Assembly (NCBI GenBank): GCA_964651245.1
Contig: CAZYVI010000004.1
Location: 159,075 to 223,074, forward strand
DNA: 64,000 nucleotides
Origin: Avedoeria sp964651245
GTDB lineage: Bacteria; Chloroflexota; Anaerolineae; Epilineales; Epilineaceae
Reading direction: 5' to 3'
How positions within the stretch are numbered: the first letter of the stretch is position 1; each line of letters starts with the position of its first letter. Shown here piece by piece: positions 55,379 to 64,000 of this stretch. A program made the translations under genes and the position numbers. The notes under the pieces were generated by a model that had not been told where the DNA came from, made no database searches, and saw only the letters and a list, made by a program, of their open reading frames with translations.

Positions 55379-57712
55379 ATGACCGCGACGCCGTCCACCC
55401 GCCGCGCCCTGGCCGCGGCCGCAGGCTGCGCGGCGCTGGCCGCGGCGCTGCTGTGGCCGGCGCTGACCCCGAAGGCGGCCGACCGCCGGATGATCGGCGG
55501 CCCGGGCGAGGACTTCGCCCGGCAGGTCGTGCCGTGGCGCACGTTCGTCGCCGACGCCTGGGCGTCGGGCGCGGTGCCGCTGTGGAACCCGCACCAATAC
55601 GCCGGCACCCCCGTGCTGGCCGACCCGCAGCAGGCCGTGCTCTACCCGTGGCGGCTCCTCCAGGCGCCCCTGGCGATCGGCGCGCGTCGACTGCCGCTGG
55701 GGTCGGTGACCCTCGAGGCCGTCGCGCACCTCGCGCTGGGCGCCGCTTTCGCGCTCGCTTTGGCCCGCCGGCTCGGGGCGGCGCCGGCGGCGGCGGCGCT
55801 GGCGGCGGTGGCCTTCGGCGCCGGCGGCTACCTGACGGGCTACCCGGTGGTGCAGCTGGCGGTCCTCGACACCGCGGTCTGGCTGCCCGCCACGCTGGCC
55901 GCGCTGGTGGCGGCCGCGCAGGCCGCCGACGACCGAGCGCGGCGCCGCGCCGCCGTGGCGGCGGCCGTCGCGACGGCGCTGGCCGTGTTCGCCGGCCACC
56001 CGCAGACGGCCGGCTACGTCGTCGGCACCGGCGCGCTGTGGCTGGCGGCGGCCGCGCTGCGGACGCGCCGGGGCGCGCCGATCGGCCCCACCGCCGCCGA
56101 CGTCGCCCGGATCGGGGCGATCTGGCTCGGTGGCGCCGCGGCGCTGTCGGCCGTCCAGTGGTGGCCGACGCTCGAGCTGGCGCGCCAGGCGTCGCGCACC
56201 CTCGGCGTCGACGAGGTGCTGGCCGGCCTGCCGCCCCGCGACGTCGTCCAGCTCGTCGCGCCGCACGTCGTGAGCCGGTGGTCGCCGCTGTACGTCGGGA
56301 TCGTGCCGCTGGTGGTGGCGCTCTGGGGCGGCGTGCGGGCGCGGCAAGGGCGCGGCTGGCTGGTGCTGGCGCTGGGCGCCTGGCTGTTCGCGCTCGGCGG
56401 CAACGGGCCGCTGTTCCCGGTGTTGGCGCGCCTCATTCCGGCACTGGCGCTGTTCCGGCACCAGGAGCGGGCGGTCGTCGTCGTCTCGCTGGCGCTGGCG
56501 CTGGCCGCGGCGCTGTCGCTCGGCGCGGCCGTGGCGCGGCGGCGCGAGGTCGGCGGGGTGTTCGGCGCGCTCGCCGCCGCGGCCGCCGCCGCCGCGCTGG
56601 CGGCGCAGCTGCGGTTCGCGGCGCCGGAGGCGGCCGACGCGCTGGCGTTCACCGCGTTCATCGCCGCCGCCGCCGCCGTGGTCTGCCGGGCGCCGGCGCG
56701 CTTCCCGGCGCCGCGCGCGGCGATCGCCCTCGTCGCCCTCGCCGCGTTCGACCTGCTGAGCGTGAACCGCGGCCACGCCCTCGGCCCGGTCGACGCCGCC
56801 GCGCTCGACCCGGCGGCCGACCCGCGCGCCGCCGCCCTGTTGCCGCACGCCCGCGACGGCCGCGTCTCGAGCGAGGGGCGGCTGGCGGCCGGACCGAACG
56901 CGGCCAGCGTCCTGGGCCTGTTCGACGTGACCGGCGACAGCCCGCTGCACCTGGCGCAGGTCGAGACGCTCGTCACGACGACGCCGGAGCTGGCGTGGTG
57001 GAAGATCCTGGGCGTGCGCTACGTGGTGACGGAGCCGCGGGCCGGAGCGGAGGCGCTCCTCTCGCCGCTGCTCGGCGCCGGCGGGTCGGCCGGGCCCACC
57101 GCAGATATGACGGCCGCCGCCGGGGCGGGCGCGGCGTTCGCGGTGCGGCTGCCGGGCCGGCTCACCTGGGTCGTGCCACGGCTCGAGGTCCGACCGCCGG
57201 GCTGGGCGCCGCCGGCCGACTTCGACCCGTTCGCCCTGGGCACCGTGGACGCGCTGCCCGACCCGCTGCCGGACGTCCCTGCCCGCCTCGTGGGCTGGGC
57301 GGACGTGCCCGCCGACCTCGCCGCGCTGGCGGCGACGCCCGGCGAGGCGCGCCTCGTCGGGCTCGAGGGCGGCCGCGCCGTCGTCGACGTGGCCGCGGCG
57401 GGCGACGCCGTGGTGGCCCTGTCGACCGCGGCCGGCGCACCGGGCGACTGGCGGGCGCGCGTCACGACGTGGGCGCGGCGCGACGATGCCGCCGAGGCGC
57501 GGCGCCGGACGGTCGACGCCCAGCCGTTCGTCCTCTACGGCGCGATCCTGGGCGTGCGCGTCGGCGACGGGGTGTCGCGGATCGAGTGGACCTACCGCCC
57601 GCGGTCGGTTACGCTTGGCGCGCTCGTCTCGTCGCTGGGCCTCGTCGGCCTCGCCGCGCTGTGGGGGGTGGATCGATGGCGGGAGCGCCGGCGCACGCCG
57701 GGCGCCCGATGA
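55379..57712 (+). CDS. YfhO-like polytopic membrane protein
   Basis: The 777-residue product begins at ATG 55379; TACCCT lies seven bases upstream. About ten membrane spans fill residues 8-480. The large first loop carries PGEDFARQVVPWRTFVADAW, AVPLWNPHQYAGTPVLADPQQAVLYPW and the GYLTGYPVV stretch, the hallmark of YfhO proteins. The C-terminal 280 residues form an external domain. In Bacillus, YfhO glycosylates lipoteichoic acid; a glycosyl-transfer role for this one is inferred. The stop overlaps nadK as ATGA. Confidence 0.8.
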   Translation: MTATPSTRRALAAAAGCAALAAALLWPALTPKAADRRMIGGPGEDFARQVVPWRTFVADAWASGAVPLWNPHQYAGTPVLADPQQAVLYPWRLLQAPLAIGARRLPLGSVTLEAVAHLALGAAFALALARRLGAAPAAAALAAVAFGAGGYLTGYPVVQLAVLDTAVWLPATLAALVAAAQAADDRARRRAAVAAAVATALAVFAGHPQTAGYVVGTGALWLAAAALRTRRGAPIGPTAADVARIGAIWLGGAAALSAVQWWPTLELARQASRTLGVDEVLAGLPPRDVVQLVAPHVVSRWSPLYVGIVPLVVALWGGVRARQGRGWLVLALGAWLFALGGNGPLFPVLARLIPALALFRHQERAVVVVSLALALAAALSLGAAVARRREVGGVFGALAAAAAAAALAAQLRFAAPEAADALAFTAFIAAAAAVVCRAPARFPAPRAAIALVALAAFDLLSVNRGHALGPVDAAALDPAADPRAAALLPHARDGRVSSEGRLAAGPNAASVLGLFDVTGDSPLHLAQVETLVTTTPELAWWKILGVRYVVTEPRAGAEALLSPLLGAGGSAGPTADMTAAAGAGAAFAVRLPGRLTWVVPRLEVRPPGWAPPADFDPFALGTVDALPDPLPDVPARLVGWADVPADLAALAATPGEARLVGLEGGRAVVDVAAAGDAVVALSTAAGAPGDWRARVTTWARRDDAAEARRRTVDAQPFVLYGAILGVRVGDGVSRIEWTYRPRSVTLGALVSSLGLVGLAALWGVDRWRERRRTPGAR

Positions 57713-58611
57713 CCGCCGCCGCGGGCGGCTTTCGGCCCGGGCCGCGGGCCGGGGTGCTGTTCCACCCGCGGGTACCGGAGTCACGGGCGCTGGCCGACCG
57801 GCTCGCGGCATCGCTGACGGCCGCCGGCGCCGCGTGCGACGTGGCGGACGCCTGGCACGACGTCGACGCGCTGGAGCGGACGGTCCGCGGCTCCGACTGG
57901 CTCGTCGTGCTCGGCGGCGACGGGACGATGCTGCGCGTCGCGCGCCTGGCGGCGGCGGCCGACGTGCCGCTCATCGGCGTGAACTTCGGCCGCCTCGGCT
58001 TCCTGACCGAGGTCGAGCCCGCCGACGCCGAGGCGGCGGTGCACCGGGTGGCCGTCGGCGAGGCCGTCGTCGAGCCGCGCGTGCTGCTGCGCTGCACCGG
58101 CCGCATCGGCGGCCAGGCGATCGGCCCGCTGGACGCCGTGAACGACGTGTTCGTCGGCCGCGGCCGCGTGTCGCGCCCGGTGCGCCTGGACGCCTCGATC
58201 GACGGCACGCCCTATCTGCGCTACTTCGCCGACGGCCTGATCGTCGCCACGCCCACCGGCTCGACGGCCTACAGCCTCTCGGCCGGCGGCCCGGTCGTCG
58301 ACCCGGCGATGGCGGCGCTCGTCGTGACGCCGGTCGTGCCGCACCCGGTGCCGGTGAAGACGCTGGTCCTGGCGGCCGAGCGCGCGATCGACATCGTGGT
58401 GCGCACCGATTACGACGCGATCCTGGCCGTCGACGGCGGCCCCGCCCACGACCTGGCCGACGGCGACCACGTCCGCATCGTGCTGAGCCCGCACCGAGCG
58501 CGGTTCCTCCGCCTGGGCCCGTCGGCATCGTTCTACGCCGGCCTTGTCGAACGCCTGCAGCGCGGCAAGTCGGTGCGGCCGCGCGACGGGGCGCCGGAGG
58601 GTGGCGCGTGA
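57709..58611 (+). CDS. nadK: NAD kinase
   Basis: NadK makes NADP from NAD. The 300-residue product has GGDGT at 69-73, VNFGRLGFLTEVEP, the NDVFVGRG block (NE/D-type) and ATPTGSTAYSLSAGGPVV, all diagnostic. The start lies in ATGA overlap with the upstream gene. The C-terminal VDGGPAHDLADGDHVRI block is as in the family. The tail of about 15 residues is Arg/Gly-rich. The GTGA at the end couples the next gene. Confidence 0.95.
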   Translation: MTAAAGGFRPGPRAGVLFHPRVPESRALADRLAASLTAAGAACDVADAWHDVDALERTVRGSDWLVVLGGDGTMLRVARLAAAADVPLIGVNFGRLGFLTEVEPADAEAAVHRVAVGEAVVEPRVLLRCTGRIGGQAIGPLDAVNDVFVGRGRVSRPVRLDASIDGTPYLRYFADGLIVATPTGSTAYSLSAGGPVVDPAMAALVVTPVVPHPVPVKTLVLAAERAIDIVVRTDYDAILAVDGGPAHDLADGDHVRIVLSPHRARFLRLGPSASFYAGLVERLQRGKSVRPRDGAPEGGA

Positions 58612-59135
58612 GCGCGGCCCCGCCGCCGCCGGCGGTCGAACACTGTAGCTGGCATCCGGCGCGCGAGACGGTGCTGCACTGCGCCCGGTGCGGCCGGCCG
58701 ATGTGCCCGTCGTGCGCCCGGCCGCACCCGGTCGGGCTGCGGTGCAAGCAGTGCGCCAAGGAGACCCGCTCGCCGCTGTACCGCGTGGCCGGCCGCGGCT
58801 ACGCGCTGGGCGCCGTGACCGGGCTGGTGGCGGCCGCCGCGTCCGTCGCCGTGGCGTTGGCGGCGTTCTCGCTCATCGGCGGCTTCTTCCAGCTGTTCCT
58901 GGCCGTGATCCTGGGCTCGAGCCTGGGCACGGGCATCGGCGACGTGGTGGGACGTGCCGCCGGGCGCAAGCGCGGCCGCGGGCTGATGGCGGTGGCCGGC
59001 GGGGCGGTGGTGACGGCCGTCGCGCTGGCGGCGGCCGTGGTCTGGCAGTTCGCCGGCCTGCGCAGCGTCCCGATCCTCGGGCTCGTGGTGTTCGCGGTCT
59101 TGGCCACGAGCGCGGCCGCGGCGCGCCTGCGCTAG
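58608..59135 (+). CDS. B-box zinc-ribbon membrane protein
   Basis: The 175-residue product starts at GTG 58608, overlapping the nadK stop. Residues of about 12-50 form a B-box-type zinc-binding module with paired Cys and His residues: HCSWHPARETVLHC, CGRPMCPSC, then RPHPVGLRCKQC. Three hydrophobic segments follow (about 65-95, 95-112, 125-145 and to the end). Similar short B-box membrane proteins of unknown function occur in Chloroflexota and Actinobacteria, often as an N-terminal part of rhomboid proteins, but no rhomboid active-site motif is seen here. Confidence 0.75.
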   Translation: MSAAPPPPAVEHCSWHPARETVLHCARCGRPMCPSCARPHPVGLRCKQCAKETRSPLYRVAGRGYALGAVTGLVAAAASVAVALAAFSLIGGFFQLFLAVILGSSLGTGIGDVVGRAAGRKRGRGLMAVAGGAVVTAVALAAAVVWQFAGLRSVPILGLVVFAVLATSAAAARLR

Positions 59136-59173
59136 CCGGGGCGCGCCGCCGAGGGTCGCGGGCGGTCGGCGGT

Positions 59174-59201
59174 CGGGCGACGGTCGCGCGACGGTCGCCC
59201 G
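59174..59201 (+). terminator. Possible hairpin after the B-box gene
   Basis: CGGGCGAC / GTCGCCCG form an 8-bp stem with a loop that itself is palindromic (GTCGCGCGAC). It lies in a 216-bp gap before recN. No U-tract follows. Confidence 0.35.
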
Positions 59202-59240
59202 CGCTGGCGCGCGGACGTCGCGCCGCGACCCGGCCGGGGC

Positions 59241-59269
59241 TTTACGCCGCGTGGCGCCTCGGCTACGAT
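59241..59269 (+). promoter_or_regulatory. Candidate recN promoter
   Basis: TTTACG at 59241-59246, 17-bp spacer, TACGAT at 59264-59269, then a leader of about 80 bases to the recN ATG. No SOS-type operator was seen. Confidence 0.45.
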
Positions 59270-59351
59270 CGCACTGCACGCGTGTTCACCTGTCCGCCCC
59301 AGACCGCCGCCCCCGCGCGCGGTCGCCGGCGGCCGTGCCGGACTGGACGCC

Positions 59352-61076
59352 ATGCTCGTCGAGCTCGCCATCCGCGACTACGCCATCATCGATGACCTGC
59401 GCCTGCGCCTGGCCGCGGGCTTCAACGTCCTGACCGGCGAGACCGGCGCCGGGAAGTCGATCATCATCGGCGCGTTGGGCCTGCTGCTCGGCGAGCGGGC
59501 CGACGCCACCGCGGTCCGCGCCGGCGCCGAGCGGGCCGTGATCGAGGGCGTGTTCGAGCCGGGCGCCCGCGCCGACGTCGTGCGGCCGATCCTCGAGGCG
59601 TACGGCATCGACGAGGACCCCGTCCTGATCGTCACCCGCGAGGTCCACGCCGAGGGGCGCTCGACCGGACGGGTGAACGGGCGGTCCGTGCCGGTGCGCG
59701 CCCTGGCCGAGCTGGGCGCGCGGCTCGTCGACGTCCACGGCCAGAGCGACAACGCCTCGCTCAAGCGCGAGGCGACGCACCTCGACCTCCTCGACGGCTT
59801 CGCCGGCTGCGACGCCCAGCGGGCCGAGCTGGCGCACCGCGTGCGGCAGCTGCGCGCCGTCCAGGACGAGCTGGCCGCGCTGCGGACCGACGAAGCCAGC
59901 CTGGCGCGGCGGGCCGAGCTGCTGCGCTTCCAGGTCGACGAGATCGAGGCCGCCGCGCTCGACGCCGACGAGGCCGAGTCGCTGCGCGCCGAGCGCGCCC
60001 GGCTGGCGAACGCCGAGCGGCTGGCGACGCTGGCCGACGGCGCCTGGCAGGCCCTCAAGGGCGACGACGAGGCGGCCGGCGCGCTCGACCGCCTCGACGC
60101 GGCGCTCGGCGCGGCCGGCGACATCGCCGCGCTCGATCCATCGTTGGCGGACGTGGTCGACGCGCTGGGCGCCGCCGTGGAGGGGGTCGCCGGCGCTGCG
60201 GCCGCGCTGCGCGGCTACCGCGACCGGCTCGAGGCCGATCCGGAGCGACTCCAGGCGGTCGACGACCGGCTCGACGCGATCGGCACCCTCAAGCGCAAGT
60301 ACGGGCCCGAGATCGCCGACGTGCTCGCCTTCGCCGAGCGCGCCGCCGGCGAGCTGGCGCACCTCGAGGGCGCCTCCGACCGCATCGCGGCGCTCGAGGC
60401 CGAGCGGGCGACGCTGCTCGACGAGATCGGCGCGCGGGCGGCGGTGCTCTCGGGCGCGCGCCAGGCCGCCGGGGAGCGGCTGGCGGCGGCCGTCGTGGTC
60501 GAGCTCGGGGACCTGGGCATGCCGGGCGGCCGATTCGCCGTCGCGCAGACGACGCGGCCCGACGACGACGGCGCGCCGACGCCCGCCGGCCGCTTCGCGT
60601 TCGACGAGCGCGGCATCGACCGCGTCGCATTCCAGGTCAGCACCAACCCGGGCGAGCCGCTTCTGCCGCTGGCCGCCGTCGCTTCGGGCGGCGAGACGGC
60701 GCGCATCATGCTGGCCCTGAAGCGCATCCTGACCTCCGCCGACCGCGTCCCGACGCTCGTCTTCGACGAGGTCGACGCCGGGATCGGGGGCCGGATCGGC
60801 GCCGTCGTGGGGCGCAAGCTCTGGCAGCTGGGCCGCCAGCACCAGGTGCTGTGCGTGACCCACCTGCCGCAGGTGGCCGTGTTCGGCGACGTCCACTTCC
60901 AGGTGCGCAAGGACACCGACGCCGGACGTACCCGCACCCGCATCGACCGCCTCGACGACGCGGCGCGCCTCGCCGAGGTCACGGCCATGCTCGGCATCGC
61001 CACCGAGGCGGGGCGGCGCAACGCGGCGGAGCTGCTGGCGAGCACGGCCGAGTGGAAGGCGGCGCCCGCCGGCTAG
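59352..61076 (+). CDS. recN: DNA repair protein RecN
   Basis: RecN is an SMC-like ATPase acting in double-strand break repair. The 574-residue product starts with MLVELAIRDYAIIDDL and Walker A GETGAGKS at 29-36. It has a VDVHGQSDNASL block, the long coiled-coil region (about 150-390), then SGGETARIMLALK (signature) and FDEVDAGIGGRIGAVVG with the Walker B. The end shows VLCVTHLPQVAVFGD. Length is normal for the family. The upstream gap carries a candidate promoter. Confidence 0.95.
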   Translation: MLVELAIRDYAIIDDLRLRLAAGFNVLTGETGAGKSIIIGALGLLLGERADATAVRAGAERAVIEGVFEPGARADVVRPILEAYGIDEDPVLIVTREVHAEGRSTGRVNGRSVPVRALAELGARLVDVHGQSDNASLKREATHLDLLDGFAGCDAQRAELAHRVRQLRAVQDELAALRTDEASLARRAELLRFQVDEIEAAALDADEAESLRAERARLANAERLATLADGAWQALKGDDEAAGALDRLDAALGAAGDIAALDPSLADVVDALGAAVEGVAGAAAALRGYRDRLEADPERLQAVDDRLDAIGTLKRKYGPEIADVLAFAERAAGELAHLEGASDRIAALEAERATLLDEIGARAAVLSGARQAAGERLAAAVVVELGDLGMPGGRFAVAQTTRPDDDGAPTPAGRFAFDERGIDRVAFQVSTNPGEPLLPLAAVASGGETARIMLALKRILTSADRVPTLVFDEVDAGIGGRIGAVVGRKLWQLGRQHQVLCVTHLPQVAVFGDVHFQVRKDTDAGRTRTRIDRLDDAARLAEVTAMLGIATEAGRRNAAELLASTAEWKAAPAG

Positions 61077-61322
61077 CGCCGCCGCTCGCGATCGTTCCCA
61101 AATGGGCGGCGGCATCCTGCCTGCAACGGTCGCTCGGTCTTGACGGTTTTCTCTGTAGGGGTATACTCGCCGGCAGGTTCCTGCTCGGCGACCTCGCCCC
61201 CCGATCGATGGGGTCATGCCCGGGCCACCGTAACGCCTTCGCCCGACCCTGCGTCAGAGGAAGGCGTGCCGAACCGCGGCTTCGAGCCCGCGGGCACAGT
61301 CACGAACAAGGAGACACGCCAG
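61077..61322 (+). other. Intergenic region with a promoter and long leader
   Basis: A 246-bp spacer that holds the strong promoter at 61140-61167 and then a leader of about 150 bases before ATG 61323. No gene was recognised in it. Confidence 0.45.
61140..61167 (+). promoter_or_regulatory. Strong sigma-70-like promoter
   Basis: TTGACG at 61140-61145, 16 bp, TATACT at 61162-61167. It is among the best consensus matches in the window. It drives the small 65-residue gene. Confidence 0.68.
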
Positions 61323-61520
61323 ATGGCCTTCAGCACCCAGAACAGCAAGGGCACGACCTACTTCCTGCACGCCAAGGACGTCACGCTGCGTGGCGGCCGG
61401 CAGCAGCGCCTGTTCTACTTCGCCAAGGCGGCCGGCGCCGGCGCCCTGGACGCGGTCCCGACCGGCTACATGGTGGCGGAGTCGAAGAACGGCCTGCCTG
61501 TCCTCAAGAAGAAGGCGTAG
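61323..61520 (+). CDS. Small conserved-looking protein of unknown function (65 residues)
   Basis: The product begins MAFSTQNSKGTTYFLHAKDV, carries TLRGGRQQRLFYFAK in the middle and ends GLPVLKKKA. It is mildly basic with no membrane span or cysteine. I recall similar short proteins from Chloroflexota and other bacteria with a T-L-R-G-G-R-x-Q-R motif and a VPTGY-x-VxESK block, but no function. The ATG has AAGGAG ten bases upstream, a strong promoter ahead and a 15-bp terminator behind, so the gene is probably well expressed as a single transcript. Confidence 0.82.
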   Translation: MAFSTQNSKGTTYFLHAKDVTLRGGRQQRLFYFAKAAGAGALDAVPTGYMVAESKNGLPVLKKKA

Positions 61521-61573
61521 GCCCATCTTCGACCGCTGCGCGGCGCCGGACGCCGCGCTGACCTCGCCCTGCA

Positions 61574-61609
61574 GCGCGCCCCTCGTCCGGTTCGGGACGA
61601 GGGGCGCGC
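61574..61609 (+). terminator. 15-bp hairpin terminator of the small gene
   Basis: A perfect 15-bp stem GCGCGCCCCTCGTCC and its complement close a GGTTCG loop about 55 bp after the stop. Bases that follow are GTTGCGTGG, so the T-tract is weak. The right arm ends two bases before the TTG taken as the start of the helicase gene. Confidence 0.72.
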
Positions 61610-61610
61610 G

Positions 61611-63962
61611 TTGCGTGGCGTGGCGGCGCGCGCGGTGACGACGCCGCTCGGCCGCCGTGTGGCGCCCGGCTCGCCCGACGCGGTGGCCGATCGCTTTCGG
61701 GGTTGGGCCGCCGAGGCCGGGTTCACGCTCTACAGCGCCCAGGTCGAGGCGATCGACGCGCTGTTCGGCGGGCGGCACGTGGTGCTCGACACGCCGACGG
61801 GCTCGGGCAAGACGCTGGTGGCCACGGCGCTGCAGTTCAAGGCGATGTGCGACGGCCAGCGGGCGTTCTACACCGCGCCGCTGAAGGCGCTGGTCAACGA
61901 GAAGTTCTTCGCGCTGTGCCACCTCTTCGGAGCCGACGCGGTCGGGATGCTGACCGGCGACGCGGCGATCAACCACGACGCGCCGTTGATCGTCTGCACG
62001 GCCGAGATCTTGGCCAACATGTGCGTGCGCGCCACGGCACGGCCGCCCGAGTGCGTCGTGATGGACGAGTTCCACTACTACGACGACCGCGAGCGCGGCG
62101 TGGCGTGGCAGGTGCCGCTCGTGAGCCTGCCGGACAGCCAATTCCTGCTCATGAGCGCCACGCTGGGCGATATGCAGCCCCTCATCGCCCGGCTCGAGGC
62201 CGACACCGGCCGGCCAGCCAGCTGGGTGACGTCGTCGTTCCGCCCGGTGCCGCTCGACTTCGCCTACCGCGACACGCCGATCGAGGTCACGGTGCGCCAC
62301 CTCCTGCGGAGCGGGCTGGTGCCGGCGTACATCGTGAACTTCACCCAACGTCAGTGCGCCGAACAAGCGCAGGCGCTGACGAGCATCGACGTCGTCGACG
62401 GCGGCGAGCGGCGGCGACTGCGCGACGCGCTCGAGGACGCCGACTTCGCGACGCCGTACGGCAAGACGATGCGCCACCTGCTCCAACAGGGGATCGGCAT
62501 CCACCACGCGGGGCTGCTGCCGCGGTACCGGCTGCTGGTGGAGCAGCTGGCGCAGGCCGGCCTGCTCAAGGTGGTCTGCGGCACCGACACGCTCGGGGCG
62601 GGCGTCAACCTGCCGATCCGGACGGTGGTGTTCACCGGCCTGGCGAAGTTCGACGGCGAGAAGGTGCGGATCCTGCGGGTGCGCGACTTCAAGCAGATCT
62701 CCGGCCGGGCGGGCCGCAAGGGCTTCGACGACCGAGGAACGGTGGTGTGTCAGGCGCCGCCGCACGTGATCGAGGCCAAGCGCAAGGCGGACCAGCTGGC
62801 GCGCAAGGGCGGCGGGCGGGGACGCAAGGGGGCGGTGGTGCGCCCCAAGCCGCCGCCGCGCGACATGGTGACGTGGAACGAGCAGACCTTCGACCGGCTG
62901 CGCAACCAACCGCCGGAGCCGCTGCAGTCGCGGTTCCGGGTGACGATGGGGATGCTGCTCGACGCCCTCAACGGCGGTGCGTCGGGCGGAGCCTGGGGCG
63001 CCGTGCCGGGCGGCGAGCGGGCGCTGGGCGGCGGGCCGGGTCGGCGGGGCGACGGGGGCGAGGCGGTCAATTCGGCGCCGGGCTACGGGGCGTTGGTGGC
63101 GCTCGTGGAGCGCAGCCACGAGCCGTCGGCGCGACGGCGACGGCACCTGAAGCGGGCGGCCGCGCTGTTCCGCAGCCTGCGGGCGGCGGGCATCGTGGCG
63201 GTGCACGGGACGACACGGGGTGGGTTCGTGGCGGTCGACCCGGACCTGCAGGCCGACTTCACGCTACACCACACGCTGTCGCTGTTCTTGGCCGACGCGG
63301 TGGCCGGCCTGCCGCGGGAGGGGCGAGGCTACCCGCTGGACGTGCTGAGCGTGACGGAGGCGATCCTCGAGCCGCCGGTGGTGGTGCTGCGGGCCCAGTC
63401 GGAGCGCGCCAAGCGGCAGCTGTTGGAGCGGTTGAAGCGCCAGGGGGTGCCGTACCACGAGCGGCAGCGCCAGCTGGACGAGGTGGGCTACCCGCAGCCG
63501 CTGGTGGACTACCTGGGGGCGGCGCTCGACCGGTTCGCGGTGTCGCACCCGTGGGTGGCGCACGAGGATGTGGTGCCGAAGTCGATCGTGCGCGACATGA
63601 TCGAGCATGGCGACGACTTCGGGGGTTACGTGCGCCGCTACGGGCTCGAGCGCAGCGAGGGGACGCTGCTGCGGTACGTCGGCGAGGTGTGGCGGGCGTT
63701 GGCGCGCAGTGTGCCCGACGCCTACAAGACGCGGCCGGTGTTCGATATCGAGGTGGCGCTGCGGACGCTGATCCTGACGACGGACGCGAGCTTGCTCAGC
63801 GAGTGGGAGCGGGTGCAGGCGGAGCAGGCGGCGGCGGCGTTGGACGTGCGGGTGGTGGCGGCGGAGTTGGGGGTCGCGAGGGACGAGGGGGGCGAGGGGG
63901 GCGCGAGCGGCATCGGGGAGGAACGGGGGGACGGGCGGGATTGGGGGGATGAGGTGGGGTGA
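61611..63962 (+). CDS. DEAD/DEAH-box RNA helicase, Ski2-like
   Basis: The 783-residue product is a superfamily 2 helicase. Motif I is DTPTGSGKTLV near 61, motif Ib is TAPLKALVNEKF, motif II is VVMDEFHYYDD (DEFH), motif III is LMSATLGDM, and motifs V-VI read TDTLGAGVNLPIRTVVFTGL and QISGRAGRKGFDD. The spacing and the DEFHYY motif match the Ski2/DUF3516 type, acting on RNA. A Gly/Ala/Arg-rich insert lies near 460-490. The C-terminal 30 residues are low-complexity Gly/Glu. Starts at TTG 61611, GTG 61620 and GTG 61635 are possible; none has a good ribosome site. Confidence 0.85.
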   Translation: MRGVAARAVTTPLGRRVAPGSPDAVADRFRGWAAEAGFTLYSAQVEAIDALFGGRHVVLDTPTGSGKTLVATALQFKAMCDGQRAFYTAPLKALVNEKFFALCHLFGADAVGMLTGDAAINHDAPLIVCTAEILANMCVRATARPPECVVMDEFHYYDDRERGVAWQVPLVSLPDSQFLLMSATLGDMQPLIARLEADTGRPASWVTSSFRPVPLDFAYRDTPIEVTVRHLLRSGLVPAYIVNFTQRQCAEQAQALTSIDVVDGGERRRLRDALEDADFATPYGKTMRHLLQQGIGIHHAGLLPRYRLLVEQLAQAGLLKVVCGTDTLGAGVNLPIRTVVFTGLAKFDGEKVRILRVRDFKQISGRAGRKGFDDRGTVVCQAPPHVIEAKRKADQLARKGGGRGRKGAVVRPKPPPRDMVTWNEQTFDRLRNQPPEPLQSRFRVTMGMLLDALNGGASGGAWGAVPGGERALGGGPGRRGDGGEAVNSAPGYGALVALVERSHEPSARRRRHLKRAAALFRSLRAAGIVAVHGTTRGGFVAVDPDLQADFTLHHTLSLFLADAVAGLPREGRGYPLDVLSVTEAILEPPVVVLRAQSERAKRQLLERLKRQGVPYHERQRQLDEVGYPQPLVDYLGAALDRFAVSHPWVAHEDVVPKSIVRDMIEHGDDFGGYVRRYGLERSEGTLLRYVGEVWRALARSVPDAYKTRPVFDIEVALRTLILTTDASLLSEWERVQAEQAAAALDVRVVAAELGVARDEGGEGGASGIGEERGDGRDWGDEVG

Positions 63963-63973
63963 GGGGTGCTGGG

Positions 63974-64000
63974 TGCAGGGGTGCAGGGGTGCAGGGGTGC
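63974..64000 (+). repeat. 8-bp tandem repeat at the window edge
   Basis: TGCAGGGG is repeated three times in full plus a partial copy, just after the helicase stop, and runs out of the window. Similar short repeats can expand or shrink by slippage. Confidence 0.7.

Overview
This 64-kb window is a very GC-rich bacterial chromosome segment. Nearly all of it is coding, with no phage, transposase, CRISPR array, rRNA or tRNA gene that I can recognise. I infer a Chloroflexota (Anaerolineae-like) host, at phylum level only. The reasons are tandem ECF sigma factor/DUF5667 membrane-partner modules, secreted proteins with long Pro/Thr-rich linkers, a DUF11/SdrD-B-like giant surface protein, a STAND regulator of the SARP type, a NACHT-FGE fusion, and frequent GTG and TTG starts. 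Genes are tightly packed and many are coupled by 4-bp ATGA or GTGA stop/start overlaps.

Layout. 1-1412 (minus): an OlsB/OlsA-like acyltransferase pair, the second gene cut by the window edge. 1569-3205: ribosome silencing factor RsfS, FolD and a 3Fe-4S ferredoxin. 3309-10053 (plus): a coupled five-gene unit of two ECF sigma factors, each followed by a one-pass membrane protein with a Pro-rich extracellular tail, ending in a large secreted protein of unknown function. 10127-18730 (minus): a lipoprotein and a 2470-residue surface protein built from DUF11-like, SdrD-B-like, RCC1-like, Pro/Thr and LamG modules. 19028-22300 (plus, divergent from the giant gene): a protein joining an HTH region, a NACHT ATPase and a non-catalytic FGE/sulfatase-modifying domain, the architecture of a bacterial conflict or sensing protein. 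22352-33026 (minus): ClpC, ribosomal protein S1, RidA, a YacL-type PIN-TRAM protein, a GT-C/DUF2142-like membrane protein, TatC, TatB, a small membrane protein and an M20 peptidase. 33171-37618: a P1B-type metal ATPase convergent with a PP2C-TM-PASTA phosphatase fusion.

37880-40782 (plus): IF-1, a lipoprotein, a CcmA-CcmB fusion and CcmC, a heme-export module for cytochrome c maturation. 41024-44951: a small secreted Cys-containing protein overlapping a SARP-STAND-TPR regulator. 45043-50843: a complete branched-chain amino-acid ABC transporter, livJHMGF. 50881-53985: a metallophosphoesterase, TsaE, a TsaB-RimI fusion (t6A tRNA modification) and a small membrane protein. 54193-54609 (minus): two paralogous 25-26 residue membrane micropeptides, each with its own Shine-Dalgarno, a matching two-box promoter and a hairpin terminator; they are the least explained element here. 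54726-63962: a PAP2 phosphatase, a YfhO-like protein, NAD kinase, a B-box zinc-ribbon membrane protein, RecN, a 65-residue conserved-looking protein and a Ski2-like DEAD/DEAH helicase.

The most unusual items are the twin micropeptides, the NACHT-FGE protein facing a giant surface protein, the PP2C-PASTA fusion, the CcmAB fusion, a palindromic repeat that forms the 3' end of the yacL-like gene, and several apparently leaderless promoters.
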